A stretch of 64,000 nt of DNA from an uncultured Methanolobus sp. (GCF_963665675.1 NZ_OY762425.1:62001-126000); one strand, 5' to 3'; shown: positions 35,482-44,977, numbered from the stretch's first letter. Notes: generated by a model not told the origin, from the sequence alone. A program made the numbers and translations.

Positions 35482-37110
35482 CCCAACTTTGACAGTCAAA
35501 ATTAATAAGAGTGTTCTTAGCTTTGTTGTATTCGGTTAAAATGCAAACAAAACTAAGAACATATGAGATTATTCCTAATGAGAATATATGCTTTCCCATC
35601 GGAACTATTCTGGCTGTAAATTGGCTTTACGATACCCTTGATTTATCCGCTGTTTTTGGTAAACACAAAAAGAATGGTATTGATATCAACAGCCTACTGA
35701 AAGCACTTATAAGTTACAAGCTTACAGATAATTTCAGCATAAGTAAAGCTCACGATTGGATCAATCGTGATGAAGTGCTTGACATTTTCAATCTACCTGA
35801 ATTTTGTGAAAGAACTCTCTACAGGGTTCTTGAAACCCTGGGAAATAATCGTGAAACGATTATTTCCAATATTCAGGATGAAATATTTGCCCGATACGAT
35901 TTTGAACATACCAACGTAAACATGGACTGGACGAGCATTTTTTTCCATGGTGACAAATCTCCTCTTGGAATGTATGGATATAGCAGAGATCATCGACCAG
36001 ACAAAAAACAGATAACAATAGGTCTTGCTGAACTTGCTAATCCTATAAATGTTCCCATAGGTCTTACAGTAGAGAAGGGAAATCTACCAGATCAAAAACA
36101 TTTTGAGAAGACATATTACCAAATCAACAATAGAATGGACCAGGGTTCACTTGTCGTTTTTGATAAAGGAGCTCATAGCAAAGGGAACATTGACTTGATA
36201 AGGGAAGATGAGATGCATTACTTAACTGCAAGAAAACTCAATAAGAGTGATGATAAGAAAATTGCAGTATTCTGGGAAGCTTCTCCTGAACTTATCGATT
36301 CTGATAATGGAATATATGGACTGAAAACCATTAAACCAAGCAGTGTTAATTACATGTATTTTTCAGAAAAGCTCCAGAAAGAACAACATGACTCTAAAAT
36401 AAGAAAAGTTATGAGATTGTTGGAGGAAGCAAAGGAGATACAGAAAGCTATCAGCAAAAACAAGAAGCTTCCTAAAAAATTCAGAATCAACAATGTTCTT
36501 GTTGATGTCACTTATTCTTTGCAGACTAAACTGATGGAACTAGATGAACAGGAGGCTATCAAGCTTCTGGAAGAAAAGATAATTACAGGTAGAGAAGGAT
36601 TTTTCTGCCTGAGATCAAGTCAGAATTTGACACTAAAAGAAGCTCTTCTAACATACAGAAAAAAAGACTCCATTGAAAAAATAATCCATTCCCTGAAGAA
36701 TGAGATTGAAATTAAACCATTAAGAGTATGGACTGAGGCTTCCATTTATGGTGCAGTGATCATAGGATTCATTGCACAACTTTTCATATCGCTGATGCGA
36801 TATGAGTTCAATGAACTCAGACATAAGTCTACAAAATTGATCGAGATTTATTTCACAAATCTCTATCAAAAATAGCTTATTGAATTTGACAGTAACCGTC
36901 GATTTTACGGATGAACAATCAAAAAAGTACATTTACGCCAATTTTGATGGGATAAATTCACTGATTTTAAGGCAGAAATGGGTGAAATCGTAGCGAATTA
37001 CTTAAAATTGTTTAGAGTGTCAAATAGTTTTTCCTGACAAAAATACGAAAAATTGGGTCCAGTGAGAAGACATTCTCTTCATGAAAGAGTGAAAACTGTC
37101 AAACTTGGGG
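35482..37110 (+). mobile_element. IS1634-type (IS4 superfamily) insertion sequence
   Basis: A 1629-bp element with imperfect inverted ends, CCCAACTTTGACAGT at the left and ACTGTCAAACTTGGGG at the right. It is flanked by the direct repeat TATAA (35477-35481 and 37111-37115). The boundaries are confirmed by the uninterrupted MITE-like copy A. A non-coding tail of about 235 bp follows the transposase gene. Confidence 0.85.
35541..36875 (+). CDS. IS1634-family transposase
   Basis: A 444-residue DDE transposase. The catalytic region includes VNMDWTSIFFHGDKSPLGMYGY-like first-Asp strand with YSRDHRPDKKQI, LVVFDKGAHSKGNIDLI holding the second Asp, and a C-terminal RKKDSIEKIIHSLKNEIEIK segment with the Glu, typical of the IS1634 group. 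The ATG at 35541 (MQTKLRTYEII) is preferred; GTG at 35511 is possible. The frame is complete, so the element may be active. Confidence 0.88.
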   Translation: MQTKLRTYEIIPNENICFPIGTILAVNWLYDTLDLSAVFGKHKKNGIDINSLLKALISYKLTDNFSISKAHDWINRDEVLDIFNLPEFCERTLYRVLETLGNNRETIISNIQDEIFARYDFEHTNVNMDWTSIFFHGDKSPLGMYGYSRDHRPDKKQITIGLAELANPINVPIGLTVEKGNLPDQKHFEKTYYQINNRMDQGSLVVFDKGAHSKGNIDLIREDEMHYLTARKLNKSDDKKIAVFWEASPELIDSDNGIYGLKTIKPSSVNYMYFSEKLQKEQHDSKIRKVMRLLEEAKEIQKAISKNKKLPKKFRINNVLVDVTYSLQTKLMELDEQEAIKLLEEKIITGREGFFCLRSSQNLTLKEALLTYRKKDSIEKIIHSLKNEIEIKPLRVWTEASIYGAVIIGFIAQLFISLMRYEFNELRHKSTKLIEIYFTNLYQK

Positions 37111-37421
37111 TATAACTGCAAAGTGTTTGGAACTATCTTCTGTGCAGCAGCATTGGAATGTGCCGCCTTCGGCGGATGGTTACTTTGTTTTTAGATTACA
37201 GGTTGTTTTTGTAGTGCATGAAAAAAAGTAATGTTTATTTCATTCATATTAACAGGAGTTCTACATAGCCTTATTATCTCATTCATGCGATTTCATTCCC
37301 CACTTATTACAGAAATTAAGAATACAATGTTGTCTAAAATTTTCAATGATAAGACCTATTTAGTTAGAAAGTATATGAGCATACTATCTTTAATTTAAGG
37401 CATTTACTACGGAGGGGTTTT

Positions 37422-37886
37422 ATTACAAACATTAGATCAAAAATAATTATAGCAATTGTTTTGTTAGTAGCCAATGGTTTTGCCGGATGTGTAGATACAG
37501 ATTTTGTTGATAATTCTTCACTCATATCAAGTACATCGGGTGACAATATTAGTTCATCTGTAAATGATAAAAACAAAATTTCAGATATTAATTACTCTAC
37601 TATCGAGCTGCTGCCTCCTTATAATGAATCAAAGCCGGACTGGCTCAAAACCAATGCATCTAATGTAGCTAAAATTGTTCTTGAAGATGAAAGGGCAATA
37701 CAATTAGTTATGGAAGGTGGAACTATCGTAGGCGTTACCTATTCCTGTCATCCTACTTCTGAAGATTATGAAGGAACGGGATGTGCTCCTGCATTGAAAA
37801 TAGAATCAGAAAATAAAATAATTGACTTTTTGGTTGATGAAGAAAAAGGAACAGTGCTTGAGACGGTAACAGAAATCACCGTATGA
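37422..37886 (+). CDS. Small lipoprotein, probable ATT start
   Basis: A protein of about 154 residues. Read from ATT at 37422 it opens TNIRSKIIIAIVLLVANGFA and then GC, a complete lipoprotein signal with lipobox. GGAGG (37411-37415) lies 6 nt before this ATT, and there is no ATG, GTG or TTG until TTG at 37461, which would cut the signal peptide to eight residues. So a non-standard ATT start is likely, or the start codon was lost. The mature part is acidic and includes VVGVTYSCHP-like and GCAPALKIE segments with two cysteines. No family was recognised. Confidence 0.6.
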   Translation: MTNIRSKIIIAIVLLVANGFAGCVDTDFVDNSSLISSTSGDNISSSVNDKNKISDINYSTIELLPPYNESKPDWLKTNASNVAKIVLEDERAIQLVMEGGTIVGVTYSCHPTSEDYEGTGCAPALKIESENKIIDFLVDEEKGTVLETVTEITV

Positions 37887-37934
37887 TCGGTCTGATTCAA
37901 GAAAGAGTAAATGAATGAATGAATACAGCTGTAT

Positions 37935-39197
37935 TCACTCAAAATCTGCAAGCCCATCAAAATCAAGGGTTGCAAAATAATCATCTATTGTTTCAGCTCT
38001 TCTTATCTGCATGAAACTGCCATCCGGTCTCATGAGGAATTCTGCTGACCTGAGCTTCCCATTATAGTTAAAGCCCATTGCATGCCCGTGTGCTCCTGCA
38101 TCATGGATAACAAGAATATCGCCCTGTTCTATTTCAGGCAATAGCCTGTCGATGGCAAACTTGTCATTGTTCTCACAGAGGGAACCTGTGACATCACAGA
38201 GCATCTCATGATCCTCATGTTCTTTTCCAAGGACTGTAATGTGGTGGTAAGCTCCGTAAAGAGCCGGGCGCATGAGGTTTGCCATGCATGCATCAAGACC
38301 AACGTAGTCCTTGTAGATGTGTTTCATATGGCGAACACTTGAAACAAGGTAGCCATATGGTCCGGTGATAACCCTGCCACATTCCAGAAATATCTTCAGT
38401 GGATGCAGGTCATTTGTCCTGATAGTCTCATCGTATGCCTTTGCAACACCCTTTGCGATGACATTGTATGGAACCTGTTTCTGGTCCGGCCTGTAAGGAA
38501 TACCGATTCCACCGCCAAGGTTCACGAACTCGAATTTAATGTCAAGTTCCTTTGAAAGCTCAGCTATAAGCTCAAAGAGAATCTTTGCAGTCTCAATGAA
38601 ATAAGTCGGGTCAAGCTCATTAGATGCAACCATGGTGTGCAGACCAAACCTCTTTACACCCTTATCCTTCATCATGCGGTAGCCTGTGAAAAGCTGCTCT
38701 CTTGTAAATCCGTACTTGGCTTCCTCGGGATTACCTATAATAGTGTTTCCTTCCTTCAATGATCCCGGATTGTAGCGGCAGCAGACAATATCAGGCAATC
38801 CGGCAGATTCTTCCAGAAATTCAATGTGGCTCAGGTCATCCAGATTTATGATAGCTCCAAGTTCCTTAGCTTTGACAAACTCTTCTGCAGGTGTATCATT
38901 GGAACTGAACATGATGTTCTCGCCGACAATTCCGGTCTTTTCAGAAAGCAGAAGTTCAGGAAGGGAGCTGCAGTCAGCACCGAATCCTTCGCTTTTAAGC
39001 AACTTCATGATATATGGATTCGGAAGTGCTTTTACAGCAAAATATTCCTTAAAACCGTTGACAACACTGAAAGCCTCCTTAAGTTTTCTGGAATTTTCTA
39101 TAATTGCCTTCTCGTCATATACATGAAAAGGCGTGGGATAATTTTCGATTAGTTTCTCTATCTCTTCCTTTGTGAATGGAACTTCCTTTGAAAACAT
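37935..39197 (-). CDS. lysA: Diaminopimelate decarboxylase-type PLP enzyme
   Basis: A 420-residue fold-type III PLP decarboxylase. Seen: the PLP lysine in YFAVKALPNPYIMK, FGADCSSLPELLLS, LGLHTM-like strand (RFGLHTMVASNE), the phosphate-binding glycine loop VNLGGGIGIPY, ECGRVITGP and DVTGSLCENND with the active-site Cys from the partner subunit. Family members with this sequence act on diaminopimelate to make lysine, in line with the dapL gene 1.7 kb away. The ATG at 39197 follows GAGGA; the upstream frame to 39242 is not needed. Related ornithine-type or carboxyspermidine enzymes cannot be fully excluded. Confidence 0.82.
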   Translation of the reverse strand: MFSKEVPFTKEEIEKLIENYPTPFHVYDEKAIIENSRKLKEAFSVVNGFKEYFAVKALPNPYIMKLLKSEGFGADCSSLPELLLSEKTGIVGENIMFSSNDTPAEEFVKAKELGAIINLDDLSHIEFLEESAGLPDIVCCRYNPGSLKEGNTIIGNPEEAKYGFTREQLFTGYRMMKDKGVKRFGLHTMVASNELDPTYFIETAKILFELIAELSKELDIKFEFVNLGGGIGIPYRPDQKQVPYNVIAKGVAKAYDETIRTNDLHPLKIFLECGRVITGPYGYLVSSVRHMKHIYKDYVGLDACMANLMRPALYGAYHHITVLGKEHEDHEMLCDVTGSLCENNDKFAIDRLLPEIEQGDILVIHDAGAHGHAMGFNYNGKLRSAEFLMRPDGSFMQIRRAETIDDYFATLDFDGLADFE

Positions 39198-39271
39198 AAT
39201 ATTTTCCTCGTTATATATCTGGTTCCTTAAATCTCGGTACAAAGATAAATAGTTGATTGGAGGAACAGCAT

Positions 39272-39337
39272 ATGACTAAAATAAAGCAAAAAGATACAGA
39301 AATAGAACCAACCCGTAATAATTGCCTGTCAATTTAA
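39272..39337 (+). CDS. Possible 21-residue peptide with strong ribosome binding site
   Basis: The sequence GGAGGAACAGCAT leads into ATG at 39272 and 21 codons, MTKIKQKDTEIEPTRNNCLS and one more Ile, before TAA. It lies in the 375-nt gap between lysA (divergent) and the Hsp20 gene. The ribosome binding site is good, but so short a frame can be due to chance. It might be a leader peptide or a small protein. Confidence 0.3.
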   Translation: MTKIKQKDTEIEPTRNNCLSI

Positions 39338-39572
39338 TCTCTGACCGAGAACTTAATAGTGTATAAAAAAGATAAACAATAGTGTAGAAAAAGGGGGGAA
39401 CTGAGTGTCACTTACTCTCTTTTTTCAGGCAGCTTCATTCAGAACGTAGAATATATATACAACTTGTTCGCATAGAATAAAACAATCGAGGTTGCATCAA
39501 ACATTAAAAACAGTTAATTGTTACCTTCGGATAGTCCGTTACGAACCCCGTTTCAAAAAAGAGGAGATAGGA

Positions 39573-40079
39573 ATGAACGACAAAGATCATTACTCCGGTG
39601 ATGACAAAGCGCCTGACAGAATAACAAGTATCGATGAACTGATAGAGCACATCATGAAAATGTTCTCCGGCAGCATCACAGAAGAAGATGGAAATACTGT
39701 GATACGTGGTTTTACTATCATCGGTCAGCCAGGTAAAGATCCAACAATTTTCGGGTTCGGTGGCCAGAGAGATCTTGATGCTCCGGAATATGAAGACGAG
39801 GATGAAGAAGATAAACTCTATATCTTCAGGCGGGAACCTTTCATTGATGTCTTTGAAACTGATGACAATGTCGTTCTGCTGGCGGACCTCGGGGTTGATG
39901 AAAAGTATGCGGAGTACAACCCATACAAATCCTATGTTGAGATCAGTGTCATGGACAATGACACAGGCTACTCCAGGGACATCGAGCTCCCATGTGATGT
40001 AGATCCAACCAGCATGGTGTCAAGTTACAGGAACGGTGTGCTGGAACTCACATTTGAACGTGCTGCTGGTGTAGAATAA
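39573..40079 (+). CDS. Hsp20/GvpH-like small heat shock protein
   Basis: A 168-residue protein. An acidic amino part with IDELIEHIMKMFSG and a glycine-rich middle (GFTIIGQPGKDPTIFGFGGQ) precede an alpha-crystallin-like domain: REPFIDVFETDDNVVLLADL, then strands ending SSYRNGVLELTFER, the usual Hsp20 close. Such archaeal Hsp20 relatives bind unfolded proteins. The ATG at 39573 follows GAGGAG at 39561-39566; the open frame upstream to 39492 was rejected. An IS1-type element sits 20 bp after its stop codon. Confidence 0.85.
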   Translation: MNDKDHYSGDDKAPDRITSIDELIEHIMKMFSGSITEEDGNTVIRGFTIIGQPGKDPTIFGFGGQRDLDAPEYEDEDEEDKLYIFRREPFIDVFETDDNVVLLADLGVDEKYAEYNPYKSYVEISVMDNDTGYSRDIELPCDVDPTSMVSSYRNGVLELTFERAAGVE

Positions 40080-40099
40080 GCGGCATCAATATTCCTTTT

Positions 40100-40839
40100 G
40101 GCATTGGTCATAAAGCATAGCTATATAGTATGGATGAATATATTTGTTTATGAATTGCCCAAGATGTAAAAGTTCCGATTCCACAAAGAATGGCATAGTT
40201 GGTGGACGTCAGCGTTACAGGTGCTCCGGGTGTGGATATAATTATACTGTCGAAAAGAAATCAACAGCATACCCTGAGTCTGTGAAAAAACAAGCTTTAC
40301 AATTATACCTTGAAGGACTAGGATTTCGTTCAATTGGACGTTTTCTAAATGTTAGCCATGTTACCGTGCAAAACTGGATCAAGCAATTTGGCAGTGAATT
40401 AGAGGAACTAAAAAGTCAAAAAGAGATCTCTGTCGTAGAATTAGATGAGATGCACACATACATCGGGAATAAAAAAACTACTGCTGGATCTGGATTGCTG
40501 TTGATAGAGATGGGAAAAAATTCATCGACTGCTCTTTTGGTAGTAGGGGAACAGAAACAGGCGAAAAACTCTGGGATAAGTTAAAGGAAAAAGAGATTGG
40601 AGAAGTGATGACTGATCACTGGAGAGCATATGCAGAGTTCCTTCCGAAGGAGATTCATACTCAATCAAAAGCAGAAACTTATACTGTTGAAGGTTACAAC
40701 AGTATATTCAGGCATTTTCTAGCAAGGTTAAGAAGGAAGTCAAAGTGCTATACCAAGAGCATTGAAATGCTAAAGTATTCGATCATTCTTTTAATGAAAT
40801 ACAGGAATAACGAGTTATCTATATTTAATTAACAATGCC
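40100..40839 (+). mobile_element. IS1-family element, copy 1
   Basis: A 740-bp element that begins GGCATTGGTCATAAAG and ends CAATGCC, giving short inverted ends of about 7-8 bp. The ends are fixed by comparison with copy 2 (61807-62436), where homology stops at the same bases. No target duplication is obvious. The right end abuts a fragment of the MITE-like repeat family. Confidence 0.85.
40150..40832 (+). CDS. IS1-family transposase, frame changes at an A7 run
   Basis: The first part (40150 to the A run at 40471-40477) encodes the InsA-like zinc finger (CPRCKSS and CSGCGYNYT) and an HTH, SIGRFLNVSHVTVQNWIKQF, then LDEMHTYIGNKK with the first catalytic Asp. The second part, in the -1 frame, continues NYCWIWIAVDRDGKKFIDCS, TDHWRAYAEFLP and YNSIFRHFLARLRRKSKCYT to the stop at 40832. 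Copy 2 has eight A in the same run and stays in one frame. Thus copy 1 has either lost one A or uses -1 slippage as classic IS1 does at its A6C site. Confidence 0.8.
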
Positions 40840-40865
40840 TAATTTTTAATGACAGGAATTGTACA
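40840..40865. repeat. Terminal fragment of the MITE-like family
   Basis: Read on the minus strand, 40862 downward gives GTACAATTCCTGTCATTAAA, which equals the left end of copies A and C (GTAGAAATCCTGTCATTAAA) at 18 of 20 positions. It ends at the IS1 right boundary, so the IS1 probably landed in, or deleted most of, a repeat copy. Confidence 0.5.
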
Positions 40866-40898
40866 GGCCCAAAAAAAGAGAAAGAAAAAGGTTGAATA

Positions 40899-42056
40899 TC
40901 AGATATTCAATTTGCTCATCCTTTCCACAGCTTCATTGATCCTGTCAACGGAGCGTGTAAGTGCAAATCTGATATAACCTTCACCGTAAGTTCCAAAGCC
41001 GACACCAGGCGTTGCTACAATACCTGCTTCCTCAAGAAGCAGCTTTGCAAATCCCATAGAATCATAGCCATCAGGAACAGGAGCCCATACGTAAAATGTT
41101 GCTTTAGGTGCTTTGACATCAAGACCAATTTCATTTAGTCCTTTAAGGAGAGCGTCTCTTCTTTCCTCATAAATGGTGTTCATGTCAGCAACACACTGTT
41201 GTGATTCGGAAAGTGCAGTAATACCTGCCATCTGGATAGCATCGAAAGCTCCCGAATCAACGTTTGACTTCACCTTACCTACGCCTGAGATTATATCCTT
41301 GTTCCCTACAGCAAATGCAAGTCTCCATCCAGTCATGTTGTAGGTCTTTGAAAGTGAGTAAAGCTCGATTCCTACATCCATTGCACCATCAATACTAAGG
41401 AAGCTTGGTGCTTTATAGTTGTCATAGGTCATTTCGGAATATGCATTGTCATGGATAACAACAATGTCATTGTCCTTTGCAAACTGTACAACCTCTTCAA
41501 AGAACTTTTCATCAGCAATTGCTGATGTAGGATTGTTCGGATAGTTCAAAAACATCAGCTTTGCTTTTTCAAGCTTGTCCTTTGGTATAGCATCAAAGTC
41601 CGGAAGGAAGTTATTCTCTTCCAGTAAAGGCATAATGTGAGGCTCGCCACCGGCAAACTGTGTTCCTATTTTGTATACAGGATATGCAGGGTCAGGACAG
41701 AGTGTCACATCTCCGGGGTTGATAAATGCCAGTGGTATGTGTGCAACTCCTTCCTTTGAGCCGATCATTGTGAGTACTTCAGAGGCAGGGTCAAGTTCAA
41801 GTCCTCTACTCTCTTTGCACCAGTCAGCAGCTGCCTCCCTGAAGCTCATCATTCCGGTATATGACGGATATGTATGTGTTTCCGGTTTTTTTACGGCTTC
41901 ACACATTGAATCTACAATATGTGCAGGTGTTGGCTGGTCAGGGTCACCAACTCCAAGATCAATTACGTCTACTCCCTTAGCCTTGATCGCTGCCTTGGAC
42001 TCGTCTATTGTCGCAAATAAGTATGGGGGCAATGAGTTAATCCTATCAGAATACAT
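40899..42056 (-). CDS. dapL: LL-diaminopimelate aminotransferase
   Basis: A 385-residue fold-type I PLP aminotransferase that forms LL-diaminopimelate from tetrahydrodipicolinate in the short archaeal/plant lysine route. Landmarks: [61 protein letters not shown] and the PLP lysine in [20 protein letters not shown]. Length fits. AGGTGA stands before the ATG at 42056. With lysA nearby it supports the DAP route to lysine in this organism. The gene is single. Confidence 0.93.
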   Translation of the reverse strand: MYSDRINSLPPYLFATIDESKAAIKAKGVDVIDLGVGDPDQPTPAHIVDSMCEAVKKPETHTYPSYTGMMSFREAAADWCKESRGLELDPASEVLTMIGSKEGVAHIPLAFINPGDVTLCPDPAYPVYKIGTQFAGGEPHIMPLLEENNFLPDFDAIPKDKLEKAKLMFLNYPNNPTSAIADEKFFEEVVQFAKDNDIVVIHDNAYSEMTYDNYKAPSFLSIDGAMDVGIELYSLSKTYNMTGWRLAFAVGNKDIISGVGKVKSNVDSGAFDAIQMAGITALSESQQCVADMNTIYEERRDALLKGLNEIGLDVKAPKATFYVWAPVPDGYDSMGFAKLLLEEAGIVATPGVGFGTYGEGYIRFALTRSVDRINEAVERMSKLNI

Positions 42057-42242
42057 TTGTTCACCTATAATTCAAGCATGTTTTTACCTGTAATGGTATT
42101 ATAGCATCACGTCTATGATTCACATCTATTTAATATGATAGCATAAGGCAAATCCTTTCCGTTTTTTGGGAAAAGAATAAAGCCAACAAAATCTATTAAT
42201 ATTAAAAATATATATTGTAATTATATATTACAAAAGAGTCAT

Positions 42243-44195
42243 GTGGTGCGGACAATTACTTGTGATGAAAAACTGGACACATTGAAAAAAAGGGAGCGAG
42301 AGCTTGAATGCATCTATAACATCTCGGACCTTTTTGATCTGCATGTGCCTCTTGAATCTCTGCTAAAGGGTATTATACACAGATTGCCAGCAGCTTTCCT
42401 TTACCCGGAACATGCAGAAGCATGTATAATTCTGGACGGGAATGAGTATCATACCGAAGGTTATGAAAAAAACAGGAACAGCCTGTCAAACGATATCCTT
42501 GTTCACGGTATTAAAAACGGGGAGATACGCGTTTCTTACAGAGAAGAATTACCTTTTCATGACATTGGTCCTTTTCTTAACAGTGAACAAAGATTACTTG
42601 GCATGATAACTTCACGTCTCTGTAAGGTCATTGAAAGGAAAAAAGTGGAAGCAGCCCTTCTGGATTCCGAGAAAAGATACAGGCTTATATTCGACGCATC
42701 GCCTTTGGCTATTTTTGTTGACCGTAAAGGAATTATTACACACTGCAACAGAAGTTTTATGAATATTTTCCAGATCACAAAAGCAGATGTAATTGGTTCT
42801 CAGGTCTTTGATTTTGTGAATGATGATTCGCTTACAAGACTTCTTGCAGGTTTGACATCAGATCTTCGCCCATTCTATGAGAACGAATACTCTGCCAGAA
42901 TTTCAGGTAAAGAAAAATATCTTAAATCATATTATGTGCCGTTGCGGGGACGGGAAAACACCATCGAAGGCGGTATAGGTCTTATAGCCGATATTACTGT
43001 CAATAAAAATTTCGAAGAGGAGCTGGAAAACCAGAAAGAACTTCTGACAAGTACTTTCAATGCCCTGCAGGATCTTATAGTTGTAGTTGATCGCGATATG
43101 AGAATAGTTACCAGTAACTGGAAGGGTGACATAATTGACCCTCCGGATTCAGACAATCTTCATCCGGCAGTATGTGAAACCCTTGGTTCTACTTTAATGC
43201 CATGTGACCCCTGTCCTATCAGGAAAGTATTTTCAACAGGAAATATGAATGAATTCGAACATACGGACCCTGTTGATAACCGGGTGAGGGATTTCAGGAT
43301 ATTTCCGGTCTATGATACTAAAGGTGATGTAATGATGGCTGTAAGCCATATACGTGACATCACAGAGCGTAAAGAAACTGAAGAAGCGTTAAAAACATCA
43401 ACCTCTGAACTGGAACGTGCATATGAGGAACTGAAGTCACTTGATAAGCTCAAGGATGAGTTCCTTTCCAATCTGAGGCACGAGCTCAATACTCCTCTTA
43501 CCTCGATAAAAGGATTCAGTGAATTGCTCTATGACGGTACTCTTGGTGAATTGAATGAAAACCAGATGAATGCCATTGAACGTGTGGTGATAAAGACACG
43601 CAAATTACAGAATCTTATTGACTCTCTTCTCTTTGTCAGTACCAATCAGAACGGCGATGTGAAATACAATTTCGAACAGATAGACCTTGTTTCGGTGTTA
43701 AACGGAATCGTAAATATTTCCAGTGACTCTATTAAAGAGAAAAAACTGTCAATAATTTCAGACATTGCTTTTGATTCCTGCTTTGTTGATGGTGACAGGA
43801 CATACCTGCCGCAGGTTTTCCATAATTTGATCGACAATGCAATAAAGTTCACTCCACAGGGAGGCAGCGTAACTATTTTTGCATCAGTGGAAGAAAATAA
43901 TGTTCATGTTGTTGTAGGTGATACGGGAATCGGTATTGCAGAAAAAGATATTCCTGGTCTTTTCACAAAGTTCCACCAGATCGACAGTTCATCAACCCGT
44001 AACTACGGTGGCAATGGTCTTGGTCTCTATATAAGTAAGGTAATAGTAGAAAGCCATAATGGAAAAATATGGATAGAAAGTGAGAACGGGACCGGAACCG
44101 ATGTTCACATATCCCTCCCACTGAAACAGGACAATCAGTTCTCTGCTTCTTCAAGATCACCTTCATTATCTGCTGAAAGGCCTGTGCTCAGATAA
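42243..44195 (+). CDS. Sensor histidine kinase with two PAS domains
   Basis: A 650-residue soluble kinase. Residues about 20-135 form a GAF-like domain, PAS at 140-255, a second PAS at 265-378 with a cysteine group (Cys311, Cys321, Cys324: MPCDPCP) that could bind a metal, cluster or heme, then HisKA with His413 in LRHELNTPLTSIKGF, and HATPase with NAIKFTPQGG, GDTGIGIAEKDI and GGNGLGLYISK. It should phosphorylate a response regulator that is not nearby. It starts with GTG at 42243. Its 3' end overlaps the convergent acetolactate decarboxylase gene by 61 bp. Confidence 0.9.
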   Translation: MVRTITCDEKLDTLKKRERELECIYNISDLFDLHVPLESLLKGIIHRLPAAFLYPEHAEACIILDGNEYHTEGYEKNRNSLSNDILVHGIKNGEIRVSYREELPFHDIGPFLNSEQRLLGMITSRLCKVIERKKVEAALLDSEKRYRLIFDASPLAIFVDRKGIITHCNRSFMNIFQITKADVIGSQVFDFVNDDSLTRLLAGLTSDLRPFYENEYSARISGKEKYLKSYYVPLRGRENTIEGGIGLIADITVNKNFEEELENQKELLTSTFNALQDLIVVVDRDMRIVTSNWKGDIIDPPDSDNLHPAVCETLGSTLMPCDPCPIRKVFSTGNMNEFEHTDPVDNRVRDFRIFPVYDTKGDVMMAVSHIRDITERKETEEALKTSTSELERAYEELKSLDKLKDEFLSNLRHELNTPLTSIKGFSELLYDGTLGELNENQMNAIERVVIKTRKLQNLIDSLLFVSTNQNGDVKYNFEQIDLVSVLNGIVNISSDSIKEKKLSIISDIAFDSCFVDGDRTYLPQVFHNLIDNAIKFTPQGGSVTIFASVEENNVHVVVGDTGIGIAEKDIPGLFTKFHQIDSSSTRNYGGNGLGLYISKVIVESHNGKIWIESENGTGTDVHISLPLKQDNQFSASSRSPSLSAERPVLR

Positions 44196-44977
44196 TTCTC
44201 ATTCTCCGGCAGTTCCAGATAAAAACTATCACAACTATCAATTTCAATAGTTCCTGAATTTATTGTGTAATCAAGTATGTGTCCTCCGGCTGTCCTGTCT
44301 GCTGTAATGAAATGCAGGTGATATCCGGGTACGTTGATACCATTAATGTATTCAGGCATCCAGTATCCGACTATTGATCCTTCTGTATCATTGAACTCGA
44401 ACACAGACTGGTCTTTTGTTACATCAACAAGTCTTGGATATGGTTTTTCTTGGGCAGCTACGCTGCGTGTCTTCATGTATGAGAAGTTCCCTGTGATCTT
44501 AACAGCATACATCAGGTTTTTACTTGGAAGCAGTTCTTCAATATATGATGCTAATCCCTGACCGGTCATTTCTGTGTTTATATCTTCCTGAATGTCTGTT
44601 TCAAAGAATGTGACTGCTGCAAATGGTGAGGTTTCCGTGTCATTGGTTTTGTAAACATTGCCGTCGGCTTTCACCTGATATATGACTCCGTCAAGTTCCA
44701 GCATTTCCCCGTCAAGGCCGTCAAATGTACCAAGACCGAAATCTCCGTTCTCTTTCAGCTCTGCACAAGTTATCTCTCCGTCATATACGCCTTCCAGAAG
44801 TGCATCTATGACTGAGAACTGGTATATTGTATCGGTTTGCGTTACTGAAGTTGATGCTGCATCTTCCATATTATTTTCAGCAGCCTCCACATCTTCCGTT
44901 TGTTCACTCACACATCCTGCTGTCAGCATCGATAACGAGATAATCATAATCAAAAAGTAAAGATTTATTTTTTTCAT
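44135..44977 (-). CDS. Alpha-acetolactate decarboxylase, lipoprotein form
   Basis: A 280-residue protein. It has a lipoprotein signal (LIMIISLSMLTAGC) and an acidic linker to about residue 50, then an acetolactate decarboxylase domain: YQFSVIDALLEGVYDGEITC, FGLGTFDGLDGEMLELDGVI, EGSIVGYWMPEYI and the zinc site GYHLHFITADRTAGGHILDY with three His. The enzyme turns acetolactate into acetoin. A version anchored outside the cell is unusual for a methanogen and its purpose there is unclear. GAGGA lies just before the ATG. The last 61 bp overlap the convergent kinase gene. Confidence 0.9.
   Translation of the reverse strand: MKKINLYFLIMIISLSMLTAGCVSEQTEDVEAAENNMEDAASTSVTQTDTIYQFSVIDALLEGVYDGEITCAELKENGDFGLGTFDGLDGEMLELDGVIYQVKADGNVYKTNDTETSPFAAVTFFETDIQEDINTEMTGQGLASYIEELLPSKNLMYAVKITGNFSYMKTRSVAAQEKPYPRLVDVTKDQSVFEFNDTEGSIVGYWMPEYINGINVPGYHLHFITADRTAGGHILDYTINSGTIEIDSCDSFYLELPENENYLSTGLSADNEGDLEEAEN

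Larger units (their letters stand above)
35281..37264. repeat. MITE-like repeat, copy C, split by an IS
   Basis: The left part runs 35281-35481 and the right part 37116-37264, in all about 350 bp. Ends: GTAGAAATCCTGTCATTAAA and AACAGGAGTTCTAC. Joining both parts across one copy of TATAA gives a sequence colinear with copy A (GAATTCTCAGTATAACTGCA against GAATTCTCAGCAAGACTGCA). It keeps the CGGC-GAA-GCCG and CCGCC-TTC-GGCGG hairpins. Confidence 0.65.
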
